Below, in pieces: positions 42,890 to 51,595 of a DNA stretch of 64,000 bases. Where the stretch lies: assembly GCA_964426945.1 (NCBI GenBank), contig CAYRSS010000008.1:1-64000 (forward strand), given 5' to 3'. Source of the DNA: CAYRSS01 sp964426945. Lineage in GTDB: Bacteria > Planctomycetota > Phycisphaerae > UBA1845. The notes beneath the pieces are model-generated. The model saw only the letters and a program-made list of their open reading frames with translations. It was not told the DNA's origin and ran no database searches. Position 1 is the stretch's first letter. Every line of letters starts with the position of its first letter. A program made the position numbers and the translations under genes.

Positions 42890-45800
42890 ATGAGTTCATC
42901 ATTCTTCCGTCGGCTCGCCGCGGTCGTCTGTCTGGGCGCCCTGGCCGTGGCGACGGCCGCGAAGGGCGAGCGCGCGGACGAACTGCCGTCGCCCCAGTCG
43001 GCAGCGACCGTCCGTGCGTCGCTGGCCGCCGCCCCGTCCGTCGCGCCGGCGCCTCCTGCCGGGCTCGCGCAGGTGATCGAGGGCTCATTCGCGAACGCTC
43101 CCGCGGCCGGCGAGTCCGCCGGGTTCCGCGGGGCTGTCGATCTGTACACCGGGCTTCAGCCCGTCTTTGCCACGAACGGCTTCTGGTCGTTCGGCAACAA
43201 CATCTACTGGGCGCTGGATGACGGTCAGATGGGTCCCGTCGCCCAGGCCGCTGGCGGCGGGCACGTGACCGGATACCGCTTCGCCATCGGTCTTCACGCC
43301 GACTTCGCCGGTGACACGATTCAGCCGGCCGTGTTCGTCACGTTCTGGAATGCTCCCGCCGACCCCGTTGCCAGCGCGACCAATCCCGTGGTCGAGCCGG
43401 CGGGCGCGGTCAGCTCGCTGCTGTGGATCTTCAACCCGCTGACCCTGCCGGCTGCGGGCAACTACGTGGTGACGTCGCCCGTGGCCGACCTGGTCGCCCT
43501 CGCTGAGACCTTCGATCTCGACGACACGTTTTATGTCGAGATCGTGCCTGTCGAGTGGGATGATGTTACCGAGACAGCCGTGCTCGACCCGGACGTCTTT
43601 CTCCCGTTCACGGGCCCCAGCGCGCTGACCTACGGCACGAATCAGGACCGGATGTGGTCCGACGTGTTCATCGTGAGCCCGGCTTTCAGCTTCAGCGACG
43701 GTGACGGGTTCTACGATCACCCGGCCGAAATGGACCTGGGCGGTCACCCCACCTTCCTCAACCGCGTCGGCCTGCAGCTTTTCGGGACGGAGTGCGACGA
43801 CGCGAACAAGCTGATCCTGTCGATCCTGGAGCCGGACGACGTGTGCGTGCAGCCGGGAGAGACGGTCTCCGTCACCCTTTCGCAGGAGTGCCTGCCCGGC
43901 CTGGTGCGCGGGTTCCAGGCTTTTCTGGAGTTCGACCCGGCGAGCCTGATCTTTGATGAAGGGCTCTACAACGTGCCCTTGCCGTATGGCCTGCCGATCC
44001 TCACGCCGATCGCGGCCGTCGGCAGCCACATCGACCTCGCGGCGGGCATCAACGACTTCGGCGGCCAGGTACCTACTTCGTCCTCGGCCGAACTGGTTGT
44101 GATGACGTTCATCGCCGGGGCTGGCGAGGGGCTGACGCAGGTGACCTTCCGCCCGCACGACCCGCCGACGCGGTTCAGCGACACCGCGGGCGGAGAGGTC
44201 GTGCCGACGCTCATCGATTCCCCCTTCGTCTGCGTTGACGGCACGCCGCCGGCGCTGAGCTGCCCCGCGGACCTGGGGCTTCAGTGCGTGGACGACGTTC
44301 CCGCGGCGGCGACCGACCTGGCCGAACTGACCGGTCAGGGCGGATCGGCCTCGGACGGCGGCTGCGGCGGGTTCTTCGTCGAACACGTCGGCGACAACGT
44401 CTCGGGCACCGGCTGCCCGGATGACCCCCACGTGGTGGCGCGGACCTACCGCGCGACCGACTGCGCGGGCAACGTCAGCGAGTGCATCCAGACCATCACC
44501 GTTTTTGACGACACCGGACCGGCCATTTCGTGCCCATCCGGCCTCGTGCTCGAGTGCACGGAGTCGACGGCGCCCGGAGACACCGGCACGGCGACCGCTA
44601 CGGACAACTGCGACGGCTCGCCCGTGATCGACCACAGCGACTCGTCCGCCCCCGGCGCCTGTCCGCAGGAGCAGACGATCACCCGCACCTGGTCGGCCAC
44701 CGACGCCTGCGGCAACGTGACGACCTGCGATCAGGTGATCGACGTCGTCGACACCACCGCGCCGGCCATCACCTGTCCGGCCGATACCTCGATTGACTGC
44801 GCCGACTTCGGGCTGGTCTACCAGGTTCCGCCCGGCGTGCTTCTGGGCACGAGCGCCGGCGGCGTCGCCGTGTACTACAACGACAACGGCGGCGGCGAGA
44901 ACCCGGCCAACCAGGCCTACCTTCGCGCGCAGGCGGCCCACGGCAACGCCAACGGTGGCGTGTTCGACTTCGACCCGACGCCGCTTCCGCCGTACGGCCT
45001 GTTCAGCTGGTATGACCTGTTCCAGGTTCACGCCGGTCAGTTCGGGCTGGACATGATCCTGCCCGCCCCGACGTGGGACGGCGTGACGCCGATACCCTCG
45101 TTCACGGCGAAGGACAACGTCAACGGCTCGTGCGCCGGCGCCGCCTCAGGCGGACCGGTCACCTGGGCCATCAGCGGCTACACCCCCGGCGGTGGCGCAG
45201 GTTGTGTCGTGAACAGCCTCTTCCGCAGCGCCGGGCTCAACCCGCTGAGTGTCGGCGTGACGACCAACAACCTGACCCAGGCGGGCACGCTCTACACCGT
45301 CGAGTTGGCAGGCTACCTGGTTACGGACGGTTCCATTCACTGGTACACGCCCGCCACGCCGCACTCGCCCGTGGGGAACTTCGGCCTCACCGGCGTGTTC
45401 TTCTTCGAGGGCACGCTGACCTACGACAGTGCGGGCGATCCGGGGACCGATCTCGTCGACTTCTACGGCGGGACGATGACCCTCTACGCCAACTCGCCGG
45501 TGACTTCGGTCGGCGTCGCCACCACGTCCGACAATTGCGACCCGCTGCCGACGGTCACGTTCGCGGACGTGTTCACGGCGGACCCCATCGGCTGCCATAC
45601 GGGCAGCATCGCCCGCACGTGGACATCGACCGACGCCTGCGGCAATGCGGATTCGTGCGTGCAGACGATCACCGTAACCGATGCGACGGCGCCGGTCCTC
45701 ACCGTCCCGGCGGACATCACGGTGCCCGCCGACGCCGGTGGTTGCGACGCCGCGCTGGATCCCGGCCTGGCCACCGCCATCGACGACTGCGACGGGGCGC

Positions 45801-46687
45801 CGCTGGTGACCTTCACGCGCAGCGACGGCAAGCCCGGTCTGACCGATCCGTTCGACGTGGACGACTCGCCGATCACGATCGAGTGGACCGCGACCGACTG
45901 CGCCGGCAACTCGGTCGACGGCGAGCAGGTGATCGTCGTCGAGGCGACCTCGAACATGCTGGTCAGCCTCGAGCTCGACGGCGTGGTGGCGGCGGGGCCG
46001 TTTGACCGCTGCATCACGTTTGAGTTGTGGGAGTGTCCCGACAGCGGTCCGGCGGCCATCGTCGAAGCGACCATGAGCTTCACGGGCGGGGCGGCTTCGG
46101 CCGTCGTGCCGGTGCCCTGCGGGGCGTACTCGTGCGTCACCGCGCGGGATCGCCTGCATACGCTGCGGCGGACGCTCGATGCGCCCGACTTCACGATCGC
46201 CGGTACCGACTACGTGGCCGACTTCGTGGCCGCGGGCAAGCCGCTCGTCGGGGGCAATCTCAACGACGACTTCTTCGTCGACATCCTCGATTTCGGCCTG
46301 CTGTCGTTCCAATTCTTCATGGCGCTGCCCGCGGGCACGCCGTGCGGAGCGGTCGGCCCGCACGCCGACATCACCGGCAATGGCGTGGTCTTTACCGAGG
46401 ACTTCACGTTCATCGCCAACAACTTCCTCGATGAGCACGAACCCAACTGCTGTGGTCAGCCGCTGCGCGGCGGCTTTGGCGAGGTGGGTCCGCGCCTGTC
46501 GGTCACCGTCGGCGAGCTTCCGGGCCTCGGCCTGGCGCACCTCGCGGTGGCGGATCTGAACAGCGACGGCGTCATCGACACGCAGGACATCGTCGCTTTC
46601 ATGCAGGGCGAGCGTCCGGAACGTCATCGCACGCCGACGCGGGAGGTGACGAAACGGCGTCTCCAGGCGCCTGCGGCAGGGGACTGA
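42890..46687 (+). CDS. Large secreted HYR-repeat protein with dockerin-like C-terminus (1265 aa)
   Basis: Paralogue of the 1960-residue neighbour upstream. It has a signal peptide (MSSSFFRRLAAVVCLGALAVATAA), a unique N-terminal domain (about 50-300, GFWSFGNNIYWALDDGQMG), a cohesin-like domain (310-450, LVRGFQAFLEFDPASL), then HYR units (454-1019) with CPSGLVLECTESTAPGDTG, ATDNCDGSP and TITRTWSATDACGN. One unit is split by an inserted domain of about 235 residues (GLVYQVPPGVLLGTSAGG onwards). The final 240 residues match the neighbour closely: CITFELWECPDSGP, LHTLRRT, GNLNDDFFVDILDFG, FTEDFTFI, HEPNCCGQPLR, LAVADLNSDGVIDTQDIVAFMQG. GGAGAGAGG precedes the ATG at 42890. Surface or matrix role inferred. 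Confidence 0.82.
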   Translation: MSSSFFRRLAAVVCLGALAVATAAKGERADELPSPQSAATVRASLAAAPSVAPAPPAGLAQVIEGSFANAPAAGESAGFRGAVDLYTGLQPVFATNGFWSFGNNIYWALDDGQMGPVAQAAGGGHVTGYRFAIGLHADFAGDTIQPAVFVTFWNAPADPVASATNPVVEPAGAVSSLLWIFNPLTLPAAGNYVVTSPVADLVALAETFDLDDTFYVEIVPVEWDDVTETAVLDPDVFLPFTGPSALTYGTNQDRMWSDVFIVSPAFSFSDGDGFYDHPAEMDLGGHPTFLNRVGLQLFGTECDDANKLILSILEPDDVCVQPGETVSVTLSQECLPGLVRGFQAFLEFDPASLIFDEGLYNVPLPYGLPILTPIAAVGSHIDLAAGINDFGGQVPTSSSAELVVMTFIAGAGEGLTQVTFRPHDPPTRFSDTAGGEVVPTLIDSPFVCVDGTPPALSCPADLGLQCVDDVPAAATDLAELTGQGGSASDGGCGGFFVEHVGDNVSGTGCPDDPHVVARTYRATDCAGNVSECIQTITVFDDTGPAISCPSGLVLECTESTAPGDTGTATATDNCDGSPVIDHSDSSAPGACPQEQTITRTWSATDACGNVTTCDQVIDVVDTTAPAITCPADTSIDCADFGLVYQVPPGVLLGTSAGGVAVYYNDNGGGENPANQAYLRAQAAHGNANGGVFDFDPTPLPPYGLFSWYDLFQVHAGQFGLDMILPAPTWDGVTPIPSFTAKDNVNGSCAGAASGGPVTWAISGYTPGGGAGCVVNSLFRSAGLNPLSVGVTTNNLTQAGTLYTVELAGYLVTDGSIHWYTPATPHSPVGNFGLTGVFFFEGTLTYDSAGDPGTDLVDFYGGTMTLYANSPVTSVGVATTSDNCDPLPTVTFADVFTADPIGCHTGSIARTWTSTDACGNADSCVQTITVTDATAPVLTVPADITVPADAGGCDAALDPGLATAIDDCDGAPLVTFTRSDGKPGLTDPFDVDDSPITIEWTATDCAGNSVDGEQVIVVEATSNMLVSLELDGVVAAGPFDRCITFELWECPDSGPAAIVEATMSFTGGAASAVVPVPCGAYSCVTARDRLHTLRRTLDAPDFTIAGTDYVADFVAAGKPLVGGNLNDDFFVDILDFGLLSFQFFMALPAGTPCGAVGPHADITGNGVVFTEDFTFIANNFLDEHEPNCCGQPLRGGFGEVGPRLSVTVGELPGLGLAHLAVADLNSDGVIDTQDIVAFMQGERPERHRTPTREVTKRRLQAPAAGD
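44257..45945 (+). repeat. Four HYR-type units in the second large gene
   Basis: Units start near 44257, 44521, 44767 and 45695. The third is interrupted by inserted coding sequence at about 44812-45525. Confidence 0.65.
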
Positions 46688-46710
46688 AGTCGTGACGACG
46701 CCTTCAGGGA

Positions 46711-46762
46711 AGCGGGCGGGCGCCGTTCCACCCGTTCGATCAGGTGGTCGGCCCCGCCCGCT
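46711..46762 (+). terminator. Inverted repeat after the second large gene
   Basis: AGCGGGCGGG (46711-46720) and CCCGCCCGCT (46753-46762) are perfect 10-bp complements with a 32-nt loop. It begins 24 bp after the stop at 46687. The loop is long, so terminator function is uncertain. Confidence 0.35.
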
Positions 46763-46872
46763 GCTTGAGGCGTTGCACGAGTTTGTGGACAGGGTGAGGA
46801 GTACAGGAGGGTCTGCCCCGCGAGCCGAGCGGTCGCGGGGCCCGTCCGGTTGAACCGGAGAGGAGTACGAGT

Positions 46873-47490
46873 GTGAGAATCGAACGAAGCAGCATGCGGT
46901 GCGGTTTGCTGGTGATCGGAGTCCTGGCCTTGGGGGTGGAGTCCCAAGCGGCCATCCACCTCGAGTGGCGACCCGCGGCCCAGGTGGTCAACGTCGGGGC
47001 GACGGTGAACGTCGGGCTCTACGCGGTTTCCGACAGCGCGCTGGATCAGAGCCTGTCCGCCGCCGACGTGATCCTCGACTGGGATCCCTTCTACCTGGCT
47101 TTGACGGGTGTGAACGACAACGGGCCGTATGCCTGGCTGTCGTCCGGATTCCCGCCCGATGGCGGCCTGGATGGCTTGAACAACACGTGGCTCGACGGCA
47201 ACGCGCTGTACCTGGCCATGGCGCAGCTCGGCTCGCCAGCGCAGGCGACGCCCGCGGGGCTGCTGGTCACCACTTTTCAATTCACGGCGCTGAACGAGAC
47301 GCCGGCTACCCCGCTGGCCATCCCGGGCAGCATGGGACAGTTCACCCACAGCCGCGTTTTCGACGGTGAGACACCGGGACTCGAGGTCCAGGGCGACCTC
47401 GGCGGGGCCACGGTCACCATCATTCCTGAGCCGGGCATGCTTGCGCTGGTGGCCGCCGGACTCGCCGTAGCTTTGTGGCGCCGGCGTTGA
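46873..47490 (+). CDS. PEP-CTERM protein with cohesin-like domain
   Basis: A 205-residue exported protein: signal peptide RCGLLVIGVLALGVESQA, one beta-sandwich domain (about 30-180) resembling a cohesin fold (VVNVGATVNVGLYAV, ADVILDWDPFYLAL, LVTTFQFTAL, RVFDGETPGLEVQG), and a PEP-CTERM tail (IPEPGMLALVAAG, hydrophobic stretch, WRRR). The start is GTG at 46873 after GGAGAGGAG; an ATG at 46894 is an alternative that still leaves a signal peptide. It overlaps the next gene by 16 bp and is clearly paralogous to it. Probably exported, processed by exosortase and kept at the envelope, where its cohesin-like fold could bind dockerin-like tails such as those of its neighbours; that pairing is speculation. 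Confidence 0.8.
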   Translation: MRIERSSMRCGLLVIGVLALGVESQAAIHLEWRPAAQVVNVGATVNVGLYAVSDSALDQSLSAADVILDWDPFYLALTGVNDNGPYAWLSSGFPPDGGLDGLNNTWLDGNALYLAMAQLGSPAQATPAGLLVTTFQFTALNETPATPLAIPGSMGQFTHSRVFDGETPGLEVQGDLGGATVTIIPEPGMLALVAAGLAVALWRRR

Positions 47491-48233
47491 CCTGTGGGGC
47501 TTGCGTTGGGGGGGTCCTCATCGCCGGGGCCGGGGTTTGCGCCCCGGCCGCGGCGGCGGTGAATCTGGTTCTCGTGCCTCCGGCCGCGCCGGTGGCCGTG
47601 GGTGAGGAGTTCGCGGTCGAGCTGCGCGCCGTTTCCGACGTGGGCGGCGGCCAGACGATAGCCGCGATGGATGTCGTGCTCACGTGGGACGCGTCGGCGA
47701 TGCGGCTGCTGGGGGTGCTCAACAACGGGCCCTACGCCTGGCTCTTCGCCGGGCTGCCCAATGACGCGCCGCTGGACGGGCTGAACGTGTCGCTGCACGA
47801 CGGCAACGCCCTTTTTCAGGCGCTGGGACGCCTGGGCCAGCCTGCCTCGGCTCCGACCGGCGGAGGGTTGCTGGTGACCACGTTGCGCTTCGTCGCGCTC
47901 GCGGATGCCTCGGACGCCTTCATCCGAATCGTACCCCAGCTCGGCACGTTCACCCGGACACGGGTTTTTGACGGGCAGATTCCCGGTCTGGAGATCCAAG
48001 GCAGCCTCGGGGAAGCGTCGGTCGTGGTAGGAAGCTGTGGTGGCGGCGACGCGGACGATGACGGCGATCGTGATCTGATCGACGTGGCCACCCTCCAGCG
48101 GTGCTTCACTGCTTCGGGGGGGCTGGCGGACGAGGATTGCCGCTGCACCTTTGACACAGACGGTGACCAGGATATCGATCTGGTCGATTATCAGGCGTTC
48201 TTGTCGGATTTCGGTGGTCCCGACGCTGCCTGA
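47475..48233 (+). CDS. Exported cohesin-like protein with dockerin-like C-terminus
   Basis: A 252-residue tandem paralogue of the preceding protein: the same order of NNGPYAWL, DGLN, HDGNALFQALG, GGGLLVTTLRF, RVFDGQIPGLEIQGSLG. Instead of a PEP-CTERM tail it ends with two acidic calcium-loop motifs, DADDDGDRDLIDVATLQRC and FDTDGDQDIDLVDYQAFL, typical dockerin-like endings in planctomycetes. A signal sequence covers about residues 5-28. The start is uncertain: GTG at 47475, or TTG at 47487, which would give a TTGA overlap with the upstream stop. Translational coupling with the first gene is likely either way. Confidence 0.78.
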   Translation: MAPALTCGACVGGVLIAGAGVCAPAAAAVNLVLVPPAAPVAVGEEFAVELRAVSDVGGGQTIAAMDVVLTWDASAMRLLGVLNNGPYAWLFAGLPNDAPLDGLNVSLHDGNALFQALGRLGQPASAPTGGGLLVTTLRFVALADASDAFIRIVPQLGTFTRTRVFDGQIPGLEIQGSLGEASVVVGSCGGGDADDDGDRDLIDVATLQRCFTASGGLADEDCRCTFDTDGDQDIDLVDYQAFLSDFGGPDAA

Positions 48234-48377
48234 TGCGGCAGGCAGAGGGGCGGATTGCGCCGCCTCGCTCTGCATGGCGCATGAGAGGGGTGAACCACAT
48301 CGTCAGCCTCGGCGGCGCGCGGGCGACCGTTGAAGAGGACCGGCGGACAAGCCTCGGGGCTGAATGGATTCGTCCGA

Positions 48378-48971
48378 ATGAACGTTGACATCATCAGCGG
48401 GAGCCAGACGCTGGGCAATCGCCTCCGGCCCGCGCTGAAGAGTGCGCGCCTGCCGTGCCGCCAGTATCGCAGCGTGCGGGCGTACCTGTTGACCCCGCCG
48501 TCGGGTCTCGGCTGCATCGTCCTCGACGTCCACGGGCTCCGCCAGGACTGCGGCGCATCGATCGACCGACTCAGGCGACGGGGCGTTTTCCACCCCGTCA
48601 TCGTCGCCGCGAAAGCCCCGACGCTTGCTCACGCGGTGGAGGCGTGCAAGGCCGGCGCCGCAGACTTCGTCGAATGTTCACTGCCAGGTGAGGAGTGGAT
48701 CGCCCGCATCCAGGCTGTGCTGGAGGAGGTACGCCGGCGCAACAGCACGGTCTCCGTTTCCGCGCGGCCGTCCCTGGCGCATTGCGGGCTGACGCCGCGC
48801 GAGCTCGAGGTGCTTCATCATCTGGCCGACGGGCTGGACAGCACGGAGATCGCCAGGAAGCTGAAGATCAGCCTGCGGACCGTCGAGGGCTACCGGAGTT
48901 CCATCAAGCAGCGCACCGGCGCCAAGACGCTGGCTCAACTCGTTCGCCTTGCCATGGAGTCGGAGGCGTAA
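48378..48971 (+). CDS. LuxR-type response-regulator-like protein, degenerate receiver
   Basis: A 197-residue protein with an N-terminal receiver-like domain (1-125) and a C-terminal LuxR/FixJ helix-turn-helix (LTPRELEVLHHLADGLDSTEIARKL and ISLRTVEGYRSSI). The receiver keeps an Asp at the phosphoacceptor strand (CIVLDVHG) but lacks the N-terminal acidic pair (DIISGS) and the Lys of the usual KP turn (ECSLPGEE). Phosphorylation by a kinase is therefore doubtful; it may respond to a ligand or partner. The ATG at 48378 matches the receiver start; an in-frame TTG at 48330 would add 16 residues. It converges on a second regulator of the same type only 14 bp away. No histidine kinase is nearby. Confidence 0.78.
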   Translation: MNVDIISGSQTLGNRLRPALKSARLPCRQYRSVRAYLLTPPSGLGCIVLDVHGLRQDCGASIDRLRRRGVFHPVIVAAKAPTLAHAVEACKAGAADFVECSLPGEEWIARIQAVLEEVRRRNSTVSVSARPSLAHCGLTPRELEVLHHLADGLDSTEIARKLKISLRTVEGYRSSIKQRTGAKTLAQLVRLAMESEA

Positions 48972-48985
48972 ACCGCACGGTCGGG

Positions 48986-49597
48986 TCAGCCGGCTCCTCC
49001 CGCCAGGACGAACAGCCTCACCACCTCGACCAACGACCGCACGCCCGCCTTCTGGATCATGTTGCCCCGATGGGCTTCGATGGTCTTGGCGCTGCGATTG
49101 AGCCGTCCGGCGATGTCCTTGGTGGACAACCCCTCGGAGACGAGGTGTATGACCTGCCGCTCGCGGGGGGTGAAGCGAGAAATCGACTCCCGTGCGACCC
49201 GGCGCTCCTCTCGGCGCCGATGGGCCTGGGCGCTGACGGCGAGTGCCGCCTGCACATGCTCACGGAGAATCTCCGGCGCCGCGTCATGATCGACGCAGTA
49301 GAAGGCCCCTCGCTTCATGGCCTGTATGGCCGACCCGATGGCCTCGCACCGGGTGATTACCACGACCGGCATATCAAATACGCCCGCCCCGACTTCGCGG
49401 CGGATCCGGTTCGGGTTCACCTCGCTGCGGGAATCGATCAGGATCAGGCAGGAGGGCTGATCTGGGTCGTGCACCTCGAGCAACTCAGCGATGGATCGGC
49501 ACGGCTTTACAGCCCACTTGTCGCCGGCAAGCTGCCCGAGACTGCGCGGGTGGGGGTTGCCCTCATAGTCCAGTACGTAGACGACGCCCGCTGTCAT
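48986..49597 (-). CDS. FixJ/LuxR-type response-regulator-like protein
   Basis: A 203-residue protein: receiver-like domain (MTAGVVYVLDYEG to about 125) and a LuxR helix-turn-helix (FTPRERQVIHLVSEGLSTKDIAGRL and RSAKTIEAHRGNMIQKAGV). The receiver retains LILIDSRSEVN with a possible phosphoacceptor Asp and has VVVITRCEAIGSAIQAMKRGA in place of the classical Thr-Ala segment. The Lys-Pro turn is DHDAAPEI, so the Lys is missing. GGGAGCAGG lies before the ATG at 49597; the frame extends 14 codons upstream without support. A nested inverted repeat at 49660-49692 lies upstream and could be its operator. It converges on the related regulator at 48378-48971. Confidence 0.8.
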   Translation of the reverse strand: MTAGVVYVLDYEGNPHPRSLGQLAGDKWAVKPCRSIAELLEVHDPDQPSCLILIDSRSEVNPNRIRREVGAGVFDMPVVVITRCEAIGSAIQAMKRGAFYCVDHDAAPEILREHVQAALAVSAQAHRRREERRVARESISRFTPRERQVIHLVSEGLSTKDIAGRLNRSAKTIEAHRGNMIQKAGVRSLVEVVRLFVLAGGAG

Positions 49598-49664
49598 GGC
49601 CTGCTCCCGATAGAATGGTGTGTCTCTCCATTGCGACAATACCGGGCCTCACGCTCCGATTCAA

Positions 49665-49692
49665 CGATTCTTCTCCAGAAGTTGAAGAATCG
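49665..49692. promoter_or_regulatory. Nested inverted repeat, possible operator
   Basis: CGATTCTTC (49665-49673) and GAAGAATCG (49684-49692) are perfect 9-bp inverted repeats, and TTCAAC/GTTGAA (49660-49665 and 49681-49686) forms a second nested pair. The block lies about 65-95 bp before the FixJ-like ATG at 49597, a usual operator distance. Confidence 0.4.
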
Positions 49693-49891
49693 CACGCGGC
49701 GATGGTGACAGAATCTGGTAGCGCGTCGCGGCGGCTTTCAGCAGTTCTTCATTCGCCTGTTCGCCTGTGTGGAGTCGGACTGAATCACAGCTTCGGGGGT
49801 GGCGCGCGCCTGTGAGGGGAATGTTAGCTTGGGGTGATCACCTCAGCGAATCCGCCCTGACAGATGCGTTGGCATGGATTCCGGATGGTAG

Positions 49892-49919
49892 AAACGTCCG
49901 CCGCGGCGGCGGCGTTTTT
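49892..49919. terminator. Bidirectional terminator after the glycosylation operon
   Basis: CCGCCG-CGG-CGGCGG core stem flanked by AAACG on the left and CGTTTTT on the right (49892-49919), 18 bp beyond the minus-strand stop at 49937. A T-run is present for plus reading and a short CGTTT for minus reading, so it can terminate either way. Confidence 0.55.
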
Positions 49920-49936
49920 CACGAGTAAACTGTGAC

Positions 49937-51595
49937 TTATGGGCGGTGCCACTCTTCGCAGGGGGCGCAGAGTGCCTCGCGCGACCATGCACGCTGCCGG
50001 TGCAATGCGCGCAGGTTGTCCATCGCGGGGCCACCCCAGATTTCTTCGAGCCGGGTATCAAGGAGGCTTCCCATCGGGCGCGCGCCGCGGAAATCCTGGT
50101 CACACGCCGTCACGCGCCCGTCCGCCAGCACGACGGCGCGTGTTCGGAGCCGTCGACAGCCGGCACGCGGCTGCGGCGCCATCGACATCACGGCGAGATC
50201 CTCAAGCTGGCCGCCGGCGTGGCTGTATCCGCTGATATGAACCGTGCCTGTTCGGGCGATCCAGCCGCTGTAGAACGCGTCAAGTTCTCCCACGTTCAGC
50301 CGCGACTTGGTCATCTCCGGCAGGACAATCGGCAGGGGCGTGGACCGGGCGTGGCACCGCACGGTCAGCCGTTCCATGTTCCGGAGTACGACATCGAGTT
50401 CGGCGCAAGACGGGTTTGTGGGAGACTGAAGCCGGCCATACAGAGGAGCGGTCCAGGCATCCAGGACAATGTTGACCACGTCTACGCCATGATCGATCAG
50501 CAGATCGATCCTGCGGTCGTCGAGGTCCACGCCGGTGGTGCGCACGGCTAGACCCAGGCTCCGCCGCTCCTTCGGCATCGCGCGGCGAATGCCCGCTAGC
50601 ACATCGCCGAGTGCCGGGTGGCGGAGCGGATCACCGAAACCGCCCAGCACGAGAAGGCCGTCGTCCCGGCCGGCTAAACAGCCAGCCACCGCCTCCGCCA
50701 GGGCGACCGGCAGCGGGCCGCGGCTGCCGACGCGCGAGCCGCGCGGCCGGAGCAGGGCGTCGGGGTAGGGGTCCTCGGTCGTCAGTTCGAGTTCCACCTC
50801 GTGTGGAACGGGTTCCACGAAACTGCCCTCGTGATCGGCGAGCCACGCGCCGATGCCTGCGGTGTCGGCGTGGGGGTTCGCGGCGAGAATCGCCGCGATG
50901 CGCGCCATCGAGCGATCCGTGTCGGCGGTCAGGCGCGATGCGGCGTGGCGCAGGCTCGCGGGCACCTCGACGCACGCGTCCTCAAAGATGATGTCCTTGC
51001 GCGGCGCCTGGGGTTTGAACGAGAGCGTCCAGCCGAGCGGTATGTGGCGCTCGGCGAGATCCTGCACGAGCGACGAAGCCACGATCACGCCGGTGACGCC
51101 TGGCGGCGCCTGGGTGAAGACCAGCCGGACGTCCCCGGCGACGGGTCGCCAGTGCGCGATCATCCGCTCAGACAATTCGACCGACAGCAGCGGGGCGGCG
51201 GCCGGCGCGACCAGCACGGCGTCAGCCGGCTCCTGCTGAAGCAGGCTGCGCAGCACGACCGGCCGGACGAACTCGTCGAAATGGGTCGATCCGCCGACGC
51301 CGCCGCGCCAGCCGTCGAGAGACCACTTCCGCCCCGACCGCACCAGCGCCATCCACGCCGGCTCGGGGGCGTCGCAACGGCAGATCACCGCGGGGGAGCC
51401 TTCCAGCAGCCGGGCGCATCGTTCGACGTCAGCGGCCGGGCAAAGCACGAACACCCGGTCCAGCGAGCGTATCTGAGTGATCGCGTCGATCGTGCGGCGA
51501 AGGATCGTCTGGCCGCCGATCTCGTCGGCGAGGCGGCTGCGCGTGCCGATCGGCGTCTGCGTGAAGTCGACCTGCACGGCGCCGATGAGCCTCAT
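49937..51595 (-). CDS. Nucleotidyltransferase-like / SPASM fusion lacking the radical-SAM cysteines
   Basis: A 552-residue protein. The N-terminal half (1-240) resembles SpsF/NeuA-type sugar cytidylyltransferases (MRLIGAVQVDF, IGTRSRLADEIGGQTILRRTIDAI, RVFVLCPAADV). The C-terminal half follows a radical-SAM/SPASM pattern. At 267-280 the strand that normally carries CxxxCxxC reads VELELTTEDPYPDA, with no cysteines. The GGEP-like turn is GGFGDPLRHPAL, and the end is a SPASM region with RAVVLADGRVTACDQ, MGSLLDTRLEEIWGG and a CxxC. The SAM cluster is therefore absent while the auxiliary-cluster cysteines remain. It overlaps the Maf-like gene by 4 bp (ATGA), suggesting a joint role in flagellin or surface glycosylation. 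Enzymatic activity is open. Confidence 0.7.
   Translation of the reverse strand: MRLIGAVQVDFTQTPIGTRSRLADEIGGQTILRRTIDAITQIRSLDRVFVLCPAADVERCARLLEGSPAVICRCDAPEPAWMALVRSGRKWSLDGWRGGVGGSTHFDEFVRPVVLRSLLQQEPADAVLVAPAAAPLLSVELSERMIAHWRPVAGDVRLVFTQAPPGVTGVIVASSLVQDLAERHIPLGWTLSFKPQAPRKDIIFEDACVEVPASLRHAASRLTADTDRSMARIAAILAANPHADTAGIGAWLADHEGSFVEPVPHEVELELTTEDPYPDALLRPRGSRVGSRGPLPVALAEAVAGCLAGRDDGLLVLGGFGDPLRHPALGDVLAGIRRAMPKERRSLGLAVRTTGVDLDDRRIDLLIDHGVDVVNIVLDAWTAPLYGRLQSPTNPSCAELDVVLRNMERLTVRCHARSTPLPIVLPEMTKSRLNVGELDAFYSGWIARTGTVHISGYSHAGGQLEDLAVMSMAPQPRAGCRRLRTRAVVLADGRVTACDQDFRGARPMGSLLDTRLEEIWGGPAMDNLRALHRQRAWSREALCAPCEEWHRP

Larger units (their letters stand above)
49598..49936. other. 339-bp intergenic region upstream of the FixJ-like gene
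   Basis: No gene recognised. It holds the promoter region of the minus-strand regulator, the inverted repeat at 49665-49692 and a terminator at 49892-49919 for the upstream minus-strand operon. Confidence 0.45.
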
